This document shows positions 45,091 through 54,036 of a stretch of 64,000 bases of DNA, piece by piece. A model generated the notes under the pieces. The model was given only the letters and a program-made list of their open reading frames with translations. It did no database searches and was not told the DNA's origin. A program made the translations under genes and the position numbers. Origin of the DNA: Roseibaca calidilacus (GTDB taxonomy: Bacteria; Pseudomonadota; Alphaproteobacteria; Rhodobacterales; Rhodobacteraceae); NCBI RefSeq assembly GCF_001517585.1, contig NZ_FBYC01000004.1, positions 1,302,001 through 1,366,000 on the forward strand, written 5' to 3'. Within the stretch, counting starts at the first letter, position 1; the number at the start of each line of letters is the position of its first letter.

Positions 45091-45537
45091 CTAGCCATAA
45101 AGCGCCTTGGCACGCGCTTCGAACGCACCGACCACGCGGCGCATGGCCTGATCGAACACGACCCCGATGATCTTTTGCAGCATCGGGTTGCGGAATTCGA
45201 AATCAACGTGGAAATCGACGATGCAGCCGCCACCTTCGGCATCTTTCATCGTCCAGCGCGACACCATATGCTTGAACGGCCCGTCCAGATAGGCCGTGTC
45301 GATCACGCCATCGTCGGGAAACAGCCGCACGCGGCTGCCGAAGCGTTCGCGGAACACCTTGAACGAGATGACCAGATCGGCCAGCATCTCTTCGCCGCCC
45401 AAGATGGGTTCGCGCGACCGGATGCGCGCGGCGGCGGTCCATGGCAGAAACTCTGGGTAGCGCGCCACATCCGCCACCAGATCATAGATCTGCTGCGCCG
45501 TGTAAGGCATGTGGCGGTGTTCGGTATGGATGGGCAT
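45091..45537 (-). CDS. COQ10/RatA-type START-domain protein
   Basis: 148 residues from ATG 45537. A polyketide-cyclase/START fold covers most of the length; YTAQQIYDLVADVARYPEFLPW and a C-terminal helix ending FEARAKALYG are typical of the coenzyme Q-binding COQ10/RatA group. Probable role in ubiquinone trafficking. Divergent from hpt. Confidence 0.88.
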   Translation of the reverse strand: MPIHTEHRHMPYTAQQIYDLVADVARYPEFLPWTAAARIRSREPILGGEEMLADLVISFKVFRERFGSRVRLFPDDGVIDTAYLDGPFKHMVSRWTMKDAEGGGCIVDFHVDFEFRNPMLQKIIGVVFDQAMRRVVGAFEARAKALYG

Positions 45538-45605
45538 AGGTGGATCGGGCCTTTTGTCTGGGCAGGACATGTCTTAGACTTGGCCTGAAAAATCAAGGGG
45601 CCGAG

Positions 45606-46142
45606 ATGTCGCAAAAACCCTATGAGATCGACCAAATGATAAGCGCCAAGCAGATCGCCGCGCGGGTCGAAGAATTGGCCGAGGAAATCAGCCGCGAATT
45701 TGCCGCCACCGAAAAGCTGGTCGTGGTGGGCCTGCTGCGCGGATCGTTCATCTTCATTGCCGATCTGGTGCGTGAAATCAGCCTGCCGCTAGAGGTCGAT
45801 TTTCTGGAAGCGTCCAGCTATGGCAACAGCACGCAATCCTCGCGCGAGGTGCGGATCTTGAAAGACCTGTCGGGCAAGATCGAGGGGCGCGATGTGCTGG
45901 TAGTCGAAGATATTGTCGATACCGGCTTTACGCTGCACCATGTGCTTCAGATGCTGCTGGCGCGCAACCCGGCCCGGTTGGAAGTCTGCGCGCTTCTGGA
46001 CAAGCCGTCGCGCCGGGAAGTGGACATTCGCGCGCGCTGGACGGGTTTTGAAATACCTGATGAGTTCGTTGTCGGCTACGGCATCGACTACGCCCAGCGC
46101 AACCGCAACCTTCCCTATATTGGTAAGGTCCGTTTCGTCTAA
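45606..46142 (+). CDS. hpt: Hypoxanthine phosphoribosyltransferase
   Basis: Purine salvage enzyme, 178 residues from ATG 45606. The PRPP-binding motif [14 protein letters not shown] and the [12 protein letters not shown] loop are conserved. The frame is open 22 codons upstream but that portion overlaps the divergent gene's leader. Confidence 0.93.
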   Translation: MSQKPYEIDQMISAKQIAARVEELAEEISREFAATEKLVVVGLLRGSFIFIADLVREISLPLEVDFLEASSYGNSTQSSREVRILKDLSGKIEGRDVLVVEDIVDTGFTLHHVLQMLLARNPARLEVCALLDKPSRREVDIRARWTGFEIPDEFVVGYGIDYAQRNRNLPYIGKVRFV

Positions 46143-46255
46143 GCCCCGTTCTCACAGGCGCGTGTGCTGGCCGCGCCATCACGCGTGCGTGTGTTTTAAA
46201 CGTCATCAAGCCGGGCTAAGCTAAAATCCCCAGCTAATTCGCAAGGAAACCTCTT

Positions 46256-46711
46256 ATGGGATTTTACAAAACACTATACGGCGCGGCTTTGGTCGCAGCA
46301 TTTGCAGCACCTGCACTGGCACAGGACATGAACGCGATTGAAGCGCGTCAGGGCCAGTTCAAGCTTTACGGTCACAACATCGCCGTCTTGGGCGGCATGG
46401 CCCAAGGCCGGATGGACTATGACGCAGAGATGGCACAGACAGCCGCCGATAACCTGTTTCACCTGACCCGGCATGACCAGTCGCGCCTATGGCCCGAAGG
46501 GACCGATTCGTCGATGGTCATGGAAACCCGCGCCAAGGCGGAGATCTGGGAAAACCTTGACGATTTCACCGCCAAATTCGTCGCCTTGCAAGAAGCCTCT
46601 GCCGCGCTGCAAGGCGTGGCGGGCGACGGTCTGGACGCGCTGCGCCCCGCCGTGGGGGCCGTGGGCGCAAGCTGCGGCGCCTGCCACGAAGATTACCGCG
46701 AAGAAAGCTGA
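46256..46711 (+). CDS. cycF: Class II cytochrome c (cytochrome c554/c' type, CycF)
   Basis: 151 residues: signal peptide cleaved after ALA (residue 22), four-helix-bundle cytochrome with the heme motif CGACH near the C-terminus, the class II pattern. In Rhodobacter sphaeroides cycF, encoding c554, precedes cycG for a diheme cytochrome, and the same order is seen here. The axial ligand cannot be settled from sequence alone, so a high-spin c' role is possible. Confidence 0.82.
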   Translation: MGFYKTLYGAALVAAFAAPALAQDMNAIEARQGQFKLYGHNIAVLGGMAQGRMDYDAEMAQTAADNLFHLTRHDQSRLWPEGTDSSMVMETRAKAEIWENLDDFTAKFVALQEASAALQGVAGDGLDALRPAVGAVGASCGACHEDYREES

Positions 46712-46736
46712 TCTTCGCGCGACGGACCGGAAGAAC

Positions 46737-46768
46737 AGGCCGCCCAAGCCATGCTGGGGCGGCCTTCT
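46737..46768 (+). terminator. Hairpin between cycF and cycG
   Basis: AGGCCGCCC (46737-46745) pairs with GGGCGGCCT (46757-46765), 11-base loop, followed by TCT. Likely ends or stabilises most cycF transcripts and lowers cycG expression. Confidence 0.65.
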
Positions 46769-46790
46769 CGAACCGTGAAAGGTCAATTAT

Positions 46791-47675
46791 ATGAACCGCT
46801 TGGGGCGTGTTGTTCTTGCGCTTGCGATCGTCGGGGGGACGTTGGGATGGTATGTTACCCGCCCCGTCACCTTGCCCGAAACCGTGTCCGAACGCCTGAC
46901 CGGCGATGCGCAGGCGGGAGAGCGCATCTTTCTGGCAGCGGGCTGTGCTTCGTGCCACATGGGCACAGAGGATGACGCGGACCCATTGGTGCTGAGCGGC
47001 GGCGCGCAGTTCGAAACCCATTTCGGCACGTTCTACGCGCCCAATATCAGCCCCGATCGGGACCATGGAATCGGCGGCTGGACGCAGGCTGACTTCCTTG
47101 ATGCGGTCATGCGCGGGGTCTCGCCGCAGGGGCAGCATTATTACCCGGCTTTCCCCTACACATCTTACGCCAAGGCCGACCCGCAAGACATGGCCGACCT
47201 TTACGAATACATGATGACCCTGCCCGCCGACGCCACGCCGTCGCGCGACCATGATCTGGGCTTTCCGTTCAACATTCGCCGCAGCGTGGGCGTTTGGAAG
47301 GCGCTTTTCATGACCCGCGACTGGGCTGTGACGGGCGACCTGACCGCAGAGGAAACCCAAGGCCGCTACTTGGCCGAAGCCTTGGCGCATTGCGCCGAAT
47401 GCCACACCCCGCGCAACGCCTTGGGCGGCATGGACCGCGCGCGCTGGCTAGAAGGTGCGCCCAACCCATCCGGCAGCGGGCGCATTCCGGCAATCGTCGG
47501 GGATGATTTCTCATGGACGGCGTTTGACATCAGCGCCTATCTGGAAACCGGCTTCACGCCCTCTTTCGACGTGGCGGGCGGGTCTATGTCCAAGGTCATC
47601 GCCAATCTGGGGCAACTTGACAAAGCAGAGCTAGACGCGATTGCCGCCTATATCTTGCGCGCCGCGGACGAATGA
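46791..47675 (+). CDS. cycG: Diheme cytochrome c (CycG-like)
   Basis: 294 residues: uncleaved N-terminal membrane anchor (about 5-22), then two class I heme domains with CASCH (about 52-56) and CAECH (about 200-204). Periplasmic membrane-anchored electron carrier, partner unknown. Downstream of cycF across a hairpin. Confidence 0.85.
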   Translation: MNRLGRVVLALAIVGGTLGWYVTRPVTLPETVSERLTGDAQAGERIFLAAGCASCHMGTEDDADPLVLSGGAQFETHFGTFYAPNISPDRDHGIGGWTQADFLDAVMRGVSPQGQHYYPAFPYTSYAKADPQDMADLYEYMMTLPADATPSRDHDLGFPFNIRRSVGVWKALFMTRDWAVTGDLTAEETQGRYLAEALAHCAECHTPRNALGGMDRARWLEGAPNPSGSGRIPAIVGDDFSWTAFDISAYLETGFTPSFDVAGGSMSKVIANLGQLDKAELDAIAAYILRAADE

Positions 47676-47765
47676 CCACGTTGCCTTTGCATTGCCCGTA
47701 TCATGCCTTGCCGGTGAACGGATTCACGCCCATACTGCCGTAAATCGCATCTGCTTGACGGAGCC

Positions 47766-48935
47766 ATGTCGGAAAACCCGAAAACCATAACGCCGCTGTC
47801 GGCCCGTCTCAGCTTTGGCGAGAAGTTCCGCCTGCAAACTTGGCTGATGGGCATTATCGCTTTCGCAGTGGTGTTGTTCCTGTTGGTGCAGGCCAAGTTT
47901 ATCCTGATTTCGCTGGCCATCGCGATCATCCTGTTTTCCTTGACCTCGGATGCGATCAATTCCATCCAGCGCATGAAAATCGGCAATCTGCGTGTGACGA
48001 ACTGGGTCGCGTCGGTGCTGGCCGTGGTGCTGATCGCGTCGGGCTTGCTGACCATGGCCGGGCTGGTGATTTCCCAGATCAACACGGTGCTGACCACCAC
48101 GCTTGCCTATACAGACGACGCGCAGCGCGCCATTGCGCAGATGTTCGCGTGGATGGGCGAGGATGTCGAGGCCTCCGTGCTGGCCACGGTGCGCTCCATC
48201 GAGATCTCTGGCTACCTGCGCTCTGCGGCAGGGCAAGCGGGGTCGCTTCTAAGCCAAGTGGTGCTTATCATCCTGTTCGTGGGGTTCCTGTTTGCCGAAC
48301 GGGTCTGGTTCAACACCAAGCTGGAAAACCTGATGGGGGACACAGCGCAGGCGGGCCGCGTCAACCGCATCATCGGGTCGATCATCCGGCGTGTGAACCG
48401 CTACCTGCTGGTCAAGGCGCTGATCTCTGCGGTCACCGGCGCGCTGATTTTCGCGCTGGTCAGTGTCTTTAACCTGCAATTCGCTGCGGCCATGGGGCTG
48501 CTGACCTTCGTGCTGAACTTCATCCCCTCGGTCGGGTCCATCATCGCCACGCTGGTTTTGACACTGGTCGCCTATATTCAGGTCACAGAACCTTCGACCG
48601 CAGTTTTGATATTCGTGATCGCAGGCATGATCCAGTTTCTGCTGGGAAATGTCATCGACCCGATGCTGATGGGCAAAACCCTGCGCCTGTCATCTTTCGG
48701 GATCATCATCTCGCTGGCTTTTTGGGGCGCGGTCTGGGGCGTTCCGGGCATGTTCCTTGCCGTGCCCTTCATGGTCGCAGTCATGATCGTCTGCTCGCAT
48801 ATTCCCGCCGCGCGGCCCGTGGCGGTGCTGTTGTCGCGCGAAGGGCTGCCGGAAGAGGAATTCCCCCTGTCGCCCGCCCAAACAGCAGCAAATGCGGAAG
48901 AGCGCCAATACGCCAAGGCCATCGGGGCGGAATAA
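47766..48935 (+). CDS. AI-2E family (PerM) membrane transporter
   Basis: 389 residues with about eight hydrophobic helices and the conserved C-terminal GNVIDPMLMGKTLRLSSFGI region. The family includes permeases proposed for autoinducer-2 export and Na+/H+ exchange; the substrate cannot be told here. Confidence 0.88.
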   Translation: MSENPKTITPLSARLSFGEKFRLQTWLMGIIAFAVVLFLLVQAKFILISLAIAIILFSLTSDAINSIQRMKIGNLRVTNWVASVLAVVLIASGLLTMAGLVISQINTVLTTTLAYTDDAQRAIAQMFAWMGEDVEASVLATVRSIEISGYLRSAAGQAGSLLSQVVLIILFVGFLFAERVWFNTKLENLMGDTAQAGRVNRIIGSIIRRVNRYLLVKALISAVTGALIFALVSVFNLQFAAAMGLLTFVLNFIPSVGSIIATLVLTLVAYIQVTEPSTAVLIFVIAGMIQFLLGNVIDPMLMGKTLRLSSFGIIISLAFWGAVWGVPGMFLAVPFMVAVMIVCSHIPAARPVAVLLSREGLPEEEFPLSPAQTAANAEERQYAKAIGAE

Positions 48936-48937
48936 GC

Positions 48938-49162
48938 TTAGCCACCCGCGCGCCTCAGGGCGTCTTGCAGCACGAACAGCCGTATCGCAGAGGCGAGTCC
49001 CGTATCGCCGCGTGCGGCGTCAATCCGGGCGGCCAGCGCGTTCAGCGCAATCCCCTCGCGCGCGGCAATGGCGCGGAATTCCTGCCAGAATTCAGCTTCA
49101 AGCGAGACCGATGTGCGGTGCCCGCGCAGCGTGACCGAATGCTTGACCGGGCGCGCGCTCAT
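48938..49162 (-). CDS. Small ribbon-helix-helix protein
   Basis: 74 residues with KHSVTLRGHRTSVSLEAEFW then two helices, the RHH_4-type DNA-binding fold of small Rhodobacteraceae regulators. Overlaps the DUF4169 gene by four bases; the pair occurs together in related genomes. Could regulate itself or neighbours. Confidence 0.8.
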   Translation of the reverse strand: MSARPVKHSVTLRGHRTSVSLEAEFWQEFRAIAAREGIALNALAARIDAARGDTGLASAIRLFVLQDALRRAGG

Positions 49163-49347
49163 GGCGTCTGATCGGGCGTAAGCTTGTGAGCGTCCAGATG
49201 CGCGCGCGCTTTGTCGGCTTGTGTCTGGTCTGCCTGCCGCTCTGCCCGGCTGCGGCCATGGCGCGCGGCATTCGCATCACCCGCGCGGCGCTTGGCATCG
49301 CGGGCGGCCTGTTTGCGGATGGTGCGCAGATTGACAATCTTGCTCAT
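49159..49347 (-). CDS. DUF4169 family small basic protein
   Basis: 62 residues beginning MSKIVNLRTIRKQAARDAKR, rich in Lys/Arg/Ala and probably helical; typical DUF4169. Function unknown; nucleic-acid contact is suggested only by charge. ATG 49347 is chosen over one two codons upstream because the family begins MSKIVNLR. Confidence 0.82.
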   Translation of the reverse strand: MSKIVNLRTIRKQAARDAKRRAGDANAARHGRSRAERQADQTQADKARAHLDAHKLTPDQTP

Positions 49348-49356
49348 GCGCAAAGG

Positions 49357-49671
49357 TTAGCCCCGCCCTGCCCCCTCGGCAATGCCGTTTTCCATGCCCT
49401 GCGCCGCCGGATGCGCTGGCCCCCAGATTGTCGCGGCATCGCGTGCAACCAAGCGGCGCTCTGCGGCTTCCAGCGCCGCGAGCGCGCGCGCCGTGTCCCC
49501 CGTTCGCGCCAAGGCGCGGGCGAAAACCTTGCGCACCGAACCGGGGCGCCAGGGCAGCGCCGCGCGGGCCAGCCAAGCGCGCAATTCGGGCGGCAGGCGG
49601 TCATAGTCTTGCATCGGGTCGCGCGTGCGGGGTTTGGCGCGCAGATGCGTGCGGCGGTTGCGCCCGCTCAT
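49357..49671 (-). CDS. DUF6525-like small protein
   Basis: 104 residues starting at 49671 inside the stop of the zinc GTPase gene (ATGA). The core [21 protein letters not shown] plus an alpha-helical region looks like a small conserved alphaproteobacterial family of unknown function (DUF6525-like). Translational coupling suggests co-expression with the GTPase. Confidence 0.72.
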   Translation of the reverse strand: MSGRNRRTHLRAKPRTRDPMQDYDRLPPELRAWLARAALPWRPGSVRKVFARALARTGDTARALAALEAAERRLVARDAATIWGPAHPAAQGMENGIAEGAGRG

Positions 49672-50879
49672 GCGGCCGCGGCCCTGCGCCACAGCGGGAA
49701 CGGGTCTGGCAAGTCTGGCAGGCTGTCCGGCCCCTGTGCCAGTTCTTCGGGCAACAGGCAGGCATCCAGCTTGGCTTTTAGCGCGGCCCAGTCCATCGCG
49801 GTGCCGATGAACACGATTTCCTGACGCCGGTCGCCCCATGGTTCTGCCCAATGTGCGGCCATGTAGCTGCGCGCGGCATCGTGGTCGGGCCAGCGGTCGC
49901 GCGGGACAGCGGCCCACCAAGTGCCCAAGGGCCTGACCGAGGATAGCGCACCAGCCAGCGAAAATTCCGCCACCCAGTCGGGCCGCGTGGCAATCCAGAA
50001 ATGGCCCTTGGCACGGATGACGCCCGGCAAATCGCCATTCAGAACCGCCATGATCGCGGCTGGCACGAATGGGCGGCGCGCGCGGTAAACATGGCTGGTG
50101 ACGCCGTATTCCTCTGTTTCGGGCGTGTGATCGGCAAAGCCGTAAAGCTCTTTGGCCCACATCGGGTGCTGCTGCGCTGCGTCAAAATCGAACAGCCCGG
50201 TGTTCAGAATTGCGGCGGCGGCGACTTGGGAATGATTGGTTTCAATGATGCGCGCATCGGCGTTCAGGCTGCGGATGATCTTGCGGGCGGCATCCGTGCG
50301 CTCTGGCCCGGCATCGGCGACCTTGTTCAGAATGACCACATCGGCGAATTCGATTTGGTCGGTCAGCAGATGCACCAATGTGCGGTCATCTTCCGCGCCC
50401 AATGTCTGGCCACGGTCGCGCAGAAAATCATGGCTGGAATAGTCCCGCAGCAGGTTCACTGCATCGACCACCGTGACCATTGTATCCAGCCGGGCGACAT
50501 CGGACAGGCTGTCGCCCGCCGCATCGCGGAAATCGAAGGTCGCGGCCACAGGCAAGGGTTCGGAAATGCCGGTCGATTCGATCAACAGGTAGTCGAACCG
50601 CCCTGCGGTCGCCAGTTTGCGCACCTCTTGCAGCAGGTCATCGCGCAGGGTGCAGCAGATGCAGCCGTTCGACATTTCGACCAGCGTTTCGTCGGTGCGT
50701 GACAATTCCGTGTCCGCGCGCACAAGGTCTGCGTCGATATTCACCTCTGACATGTCATTGACGATGACAGCCACGCGGCGCCCTTCGCGGTTGTTCAAAA
50801 CCCGGTTCAGAAGCGTGGTCTTTCCCGCCCCCAGAAAGCCAGAGAGGACGGTAACGGGCAAACGCGGATCTGGCGGCAT
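49668..50879 (-). CDS. Zinc-responsive CobW/COG0523 GTPase (ZigA-like metallochaperone)
   Basis: G3E-family P-loop GTPase, 403 residues from ATG 50879 with AGGAG upstream. Walker A GFLGAGKT near residue 16; metal motif CICC near 72; C-terminal CobW_C domain with [18 protein letters not shown] Zur-type palindrome 34-48 bases upstream indicates a zinc chaperone made under zinc starvation. Confidence 0.9.
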   Translation of the reverse strand: MPPDPRLPVTVLSGFLGAGKTTLLNRVLNNREGRRVAVIVNDMSEVNIDADLVRADTELSRTDETLVEMSNGCICCTLRDDLLQEVRKLATAGRFDYLLIESTGISEPLPVAATFDFRDAAGDSLSDVARLDTMVTVVDAVNLLRDYSSHDFLRDRGQTLGAEDDRTLVHLLTDQIEFADVVILNKVADAGPERTDAARKIIRSLNADARIIETNHSQVAAAAILNTGLFDFDAAQQHPMWAKELYGFADHTPETEEYGVTSHVYRARRPFVPAAIMAVLNGDLPGVIRAKGHFWIATRPDWVAEFSLAGALSSVRPLGTWWAAVPRDRWPDHDAARSYMAAHWAEPWGDRRQEIVFIGTAMDWAALKAKLDACLLPEELAQGPDSLPDLPDPFPLWRRAAAA

Positions 50880-50912
50880 GGGCGGCTCCTGCACTGTCGT
50901 GGTGATATGTTA

Positions 50913-50927
50913 TGTTATGTTATAACA
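50913..50927. promoter_or_regulatory. Zur-type box upstream of the zinc GTPase gene
   Basis: TGTTATGTTATAACA is a perfect TGTTAT-N3-ATAACA palindrome, the core of alphaproteobacterial Zur sites. It sits 34-48 bases upstream of the GTPase start, in a position to block transcription when zinc is plentiful. Confidence 0.7.
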
Positions 50928-50985
50928 CTTATAATCAGACCGCAATCACCGCCACAAGCGGTTTTGAAACAAAACCGATACATCT

Positions 50986-51003
50986 TCGTCACATCCCTGT
51001 CGC
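50986..51003 (+). promoter_or_regulatory. Candidate Pho box upstream of plcP-btaAB
   Basis: TCGTCACATCCCTGTCGC has two 7-mers with the 11-base period of PhoB sites (consensus CTGTCAT repeats). The second repeat matches CTGTC; the first is weaker. It lies 45-63 bases before the metallophosphoesterase start, ahead of genes known elsewhere to be PhoB-activated. Confidence 0.4.
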
Positions 51004-51048
51004 GCATAGGGGGCATGGTGCGGCAAACCCGGCTACTCGGATGGTGCA

Positions 51049-51858
51049 ATGCCCGAGCCTCGCTCCAAGACCTGCCCAAAGCCCCATGGGCGCACGCTGT
51101 TCCTATCGGACCTGCATTTGGGCGCGCTATCGTCGCAGGCAGAACTTCTATTGCAGTTCCTGCGCGCCAATCCCGCCCAGACCTATATCCTTGTGGGCGA
51201 CATTCTGGACCTTTGGCACCCGATGCTGCCGCATTGGACCGCGCAAGACCAAGCCGTGATCGACCATCTGCGTGCCCGCGCCCGGATGGGCGCAAAGCTG
51301 GTCTATGTGCGCGGCAATCACGACCCGGACCCGACCCGCATACCCGATCATGCGAAACTGCCCGCGACCCATGTCAGCCGCTATGTTCACACAGGCGCAA
51401 ATGGCAAACGCTACCTTGTCGTGCATGGCGACGAAGCCGATAGCCGACTGATCCGCCTGCATGTCATGACCCGCCTTGGCAGCCTGATCGACCATGGTCT
51501 GCGGCGGCTTGAACGCATGTTGCGCAGTTCGCGCAGCGACCCACAGGCGCGGGGCGTGGTCGATATGGTCATCTGCGGGCTGAACATGCTGCGCTACAGG
51601 GGGCGCGCGCATGAAAGGCGCATGGTGCAGATGGCGCGCAATGACGCCTTGGATGGGGTGATCTGTGGGCATTTCCATATTGCCGCGCTGCACGATCATT
51701 TCGGCCTGACCTATGCCAATTGTGGCGACTGGATCGACAGCATGACCGCATTGGTCGACCCCGGCGACGGTGTTCTCTACCGCCTTGGTGGGCGCGACGC
51801 CGTGCTGGCCGATGCCCGCGATCTTCCCAGCACTGACCCGAAAGAAATCACACCATGA
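51049..51858 (+). CDS. plcP: PlcP-like metallophosphoesterase (phospholipase C of lipid remodelling)
   Basis: 269 residues of the calcineurin-like/LpxH-related superfamily: metal motifs SDLHLG (20-25), GDILDLW, RGNHDPD, a VVHGDE segment and CGHFH. Immediate overlap with btaA matches PlcP, which in rhizobia and marine bacteria removes phospholipid head groups during phosphate starvation to give diacylglycerol for BtaA. LpxH-like lipid A activity is the alternative. Confidence 0.82.
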   Translation: MPEPRSKTCPKPHGRTLFLSDLHLGALSSQAELLLQFLRANPAQTYILVGDILDLWHPMLPHWTAQDQAVIDHLRARARMGAKLVYVRGNHDPDPTRIPDHAKLPATHVSRYVHTGANGKRYLVVHGDEADSRLIRLHVMTRLGSLIDHGLRRLERMLRSSRSDPQARGVVDMVICGLNMLRYRGRAHERRMVQMARNDALDGVICGHFHIAALHDHFGLTYANCGDWIDSMTALVDPGDGVLYRLGGRDAVLADARDLPSTDPKEITP

Positions 51859-53069
51859 CCGATGCTGTTAATGTCTCTCGTCAATTGGGGGCCGCAGTGT
51901 TCCAGAAACCGGCCAAATCGCTGGCCGGACTGAACGAGCGCCTGTTCGCACGGTTGTTCGAGGGGCTGGTCTACGCGCAGATCTGGGAAGATCCGGTCGC
52001 CGATATGGCCGCTCTTGCGCTGAAACCGGGGTCAGATATGGTTTGCATCGCCTCTGGCGGGTGCAATGTCATGTCCTACCTGACGACGGACCCGGCCAGT
52101 ATTACGGCGGTCGATCTGTCGCCTGCGCATATTGCGCTGTTGCGTTTGAAGCAGGCGGCGGCAACGCATCTCTCTCAGGCGGAATTCCATGATCTGTTCG
52201 CCCATGCGGACCGCCCCGAAAACCCGGCGCTGGTCGATCGGCTGTTGCCGCATTTGGACCCGGACAGCCGCGCCTATTGGGCAGGGCGCAGCATGGGCAG
52301 CCAACGGCGGCGCTATTTTGCACGCGGCTTCTACCGTCAAGGCGTGCTGGGCCGGTTTATCGGCGCGGTGCATGTGGTTGCGCGCCTTGCGCGAGTGGAT
52401 TTCCGCCCGCTTCTGGACGCGCCCGACATGGAAACCCAACGCCAATTCTATGACAGCGCGATCGACCCGCTGTTCGACCGCCCGCTGGTGCAATTCCTTG
52501 CCCGGCAAAGAGCCTCTCTTTTCGGCTTGGGTATTCCGCCTGCGCAATATGACAAGCTTGCAGGCGATGGCGCGGTCATCGACGTGCTGCGTGCCCGGAC
52601 CCGTCGGCTGGTCTGCGATTTTCCTGTGCGCGACAATTACTTCCTGTGGCAAGCCTTCAACCGGGGCTACCAGAACGCCCCCGATGCCAGCCTGCCGCCC
52701 TATCTGGAACCGGGCAATTTCGCACAGATCGCCAGCCGCGCGAACCGTATCCGGGCCGAAAACCTGTCACTGACCGACCATCTGGCAACCCGTGCAGAGC
52801 GCTCGCTTGATGCCTACACGCTGCTGGACGCGCAAGACTGGATGACCGACGCGCAGTTGACCGCGCTTTGGGCGCAGATCACGCGCACCGCACGCCCCAG
52901 CGCGCGCGTGCTGTTCCGCACCGGCGGCACCGACGACATTCTGCCGGGGCGCGTGCCGACCCACCTGCTGGGGCAATGGCGCTACGATATGGCCGCGTCT
53001 GCCCATGCCTTCGCGCGCGACCGTTCTGCCATTTATGGCGGTGTGCATATGTATCGCTTCAAGGGCTAG
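51855..53069 (+). CDS. btaA: S-adenosylmethionine:diacylglycerol 3-amino-3-carboxypropyltransferase
   Basis: First enzyme of betaine lipid (DGTS) synthesis. 404 residues of the DUF3419 family; LVYAQIWEDPVADM and IASGGCNVMSYL are typical, with the second forming the SAM site. Coupled to plcP by a 4-base overlap and to btaB by a 3-base gap. Confidence 0.93.
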   Translation: MTDAVNVSRQLGAAVFQKPAKSLAGLNERLFARLFEGLVYAQIWEDPVADMAALALKPGSDMVCIASGGCNVMSYLTTDPASITAVDLSPAHIALLRLKQAAATHLSQAEFHDLFAHADRPENPALVDRLLPHLDPDSRAYWAGRSMGSQRRRYFARGFYRQGVLGRFIGAVHVVARLARVDFRPLLDAPDMETQRQFYDSAIDPLFDRPLVQFLARQRASLFGLGIPPAQYDKLAGDGAVIDVLRARTRRLVCDFPVRDNYFLWQAFNRGYQNAPDASLPPYLEPGNFAQIASRANRIRAENLSLTDHLATRAERSLDAYTLLDAQDWMTDAQLTALWAQITRTARPSARVLFRTGGTDDILPGRVPTHLLGQWRYDMAASAHAFARDRSAIYGGVHMYRFKG

Positions 53070-53072
53070 GTC

Positions 53073-53714
53073 ATGGCCGATACGCATCACGCAGCGCTGA
53101 TGGACCGCACCTATCGCCACCAGCGGTTGATCTACGATGCCACACGCGCGTGGTTTCTGCTGGGCCGCGACCATCTGATCGCGCATCTGGATGTGCCGCA
53201 AGGTGGCAGCGTGTTGGAACTGGCCTGCGGCACCGGGCGCAATCTGGACCTTATCGGGCGGCGCTACAACGGCAGCAAGCTGTATGGGTTCGATATCTCG
53301 GAAGAAATGCTGCGCAGCGCGCGGGCCAAACTGGGCGCGCGGGCGACGCTGGCGCATGGCGATGCCTGCGCCTTCGACGCGAATACCCTGCTTGGTCAGG
53401 CGCGTTTTGACCGGATCGTGCTGTCCTACAGCCTATCCATGATTCCGGATTGGCCCCGTGCCGTGAGCTGTGCCCTTGACCATCTGGCCGCAGGGGGCAG
53501 CTTGCATATCGTCGATTTCGGCCGCCAGCACCGCTTGCCACGACTGGCCCGCCGCGGGTTGAACGCTTGGCTGGCAAAATTTCATGTCACGCCACGGCAC
53601 GATCTGGACAAGCAATTGACCAAAATCGCAGATGCGCGCGGGATGAACCTGAATTTCAAAGACCTATTTGCCAGTTATGCGCAACACGCGATAATCACAA
53701 ACGGCAACGGCTAA
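53073..53714 (+). CDS. btaB: Diacylglyceryl-N-homoserine N-methyltransferase (BtaB)
   Basis: 213-residue class I SAM methyltransferase (VLELACGTGRNLDLIG near 47) that trimethylates diacylglyceryl-homoserine to DGTS. Directly after btaA as in Rhodobacter sphaeroides. Confidence 0.92.
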   Translation: MADTHHAALMDRTYRHQRLIYDATRAWFLLGRDHLIAHLDVPQGGSVLELACGTGRNLDLIGRRYNGSKLYGFDISEEMLRSARAKLGARATLAHGDACAFDANTLLGQARFDRIVLSYSLSMIPDWPRAVSCALDHLAAGGSLHIVDFGRQHRLPRLARRGLNAWLAKFHVTPRHDLDKQLTKIADARGMNLNFKDLFASYAQHAIITNGNG

Positions 53715-53730
53715 AATGCCTTACAGGGGT

Positions 53731-53758
53731 TTGACACGCGGCAAAGCGTAGCTAGACT
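53731..53758 (+). promoter_or_regulatory. Promoter of the 53-aa gene, implying a leaderless mRNA
   Basis: TTGACA (53731-53736) and TAGACT (53753-53758) are 16 bases apart. A start point about seven bases beyond falls at or next to the ATG at 53766, and no ribosome site is visible between them. Confidence 0.55.
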
Positions 53759-53765
53759 ATTCGGC

Positions 53766-53927
53766 ATGAGCTTAAACAAATTCCGCAAATTCCTGTATGC
53801 GCTGGCCAAATATTCCGGCGATGTGCAAGCGCTGACATCAAAGCGCAAAGGCGCTGTTTCGCGCCGCATTGGGCGGCGTATTGCGGGCAAAATAACCGGC
53901 AAAGGGTTGGGCAAGCTGTTCAAATAA
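53766..53927 (+). CDS. Small basic protein, 53 aa
   Basis: ATG 53766 to TAA 53925-53927. It begins MSLNKFRKFLYALAKYSGDV and ends in a Gly/Lys/Arg-rich helix-like tail finishing GLGKLFK; strongly cationic, net charge well above +10, no signal peptide. Similar short proteins starting MSLNK are common in Rhodobacteraceae but have no known role. The protein-like composition and a good promoter argue for a real gene, although the same region is open on the minus strand. Confidence 0.7.
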   Translation: MSLNKFRKFLYALAKYSGDVQALTSKRKGAVSRRIGRRIAGKITGKGLGKLFK

Positions 53928-54036
53928 TTGCCCGGCAGTGCTTGTTTACTTTCAGAGGCAATGAGGAAAATCGCGCATTGCCCGTTTGGATCTTGCGCGA
54001 TCTCTATTATTGGTCTGACCTCGTCAATATCGGGGC

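Noticed and set aside
53711-53923. 70-codon minus-strand frame opposite the 53-aa gene
   Set aside because: The plus-strand frame has a good promoter, a cationic protein-like composition and a clean start and stop; the minus frame has none of these.
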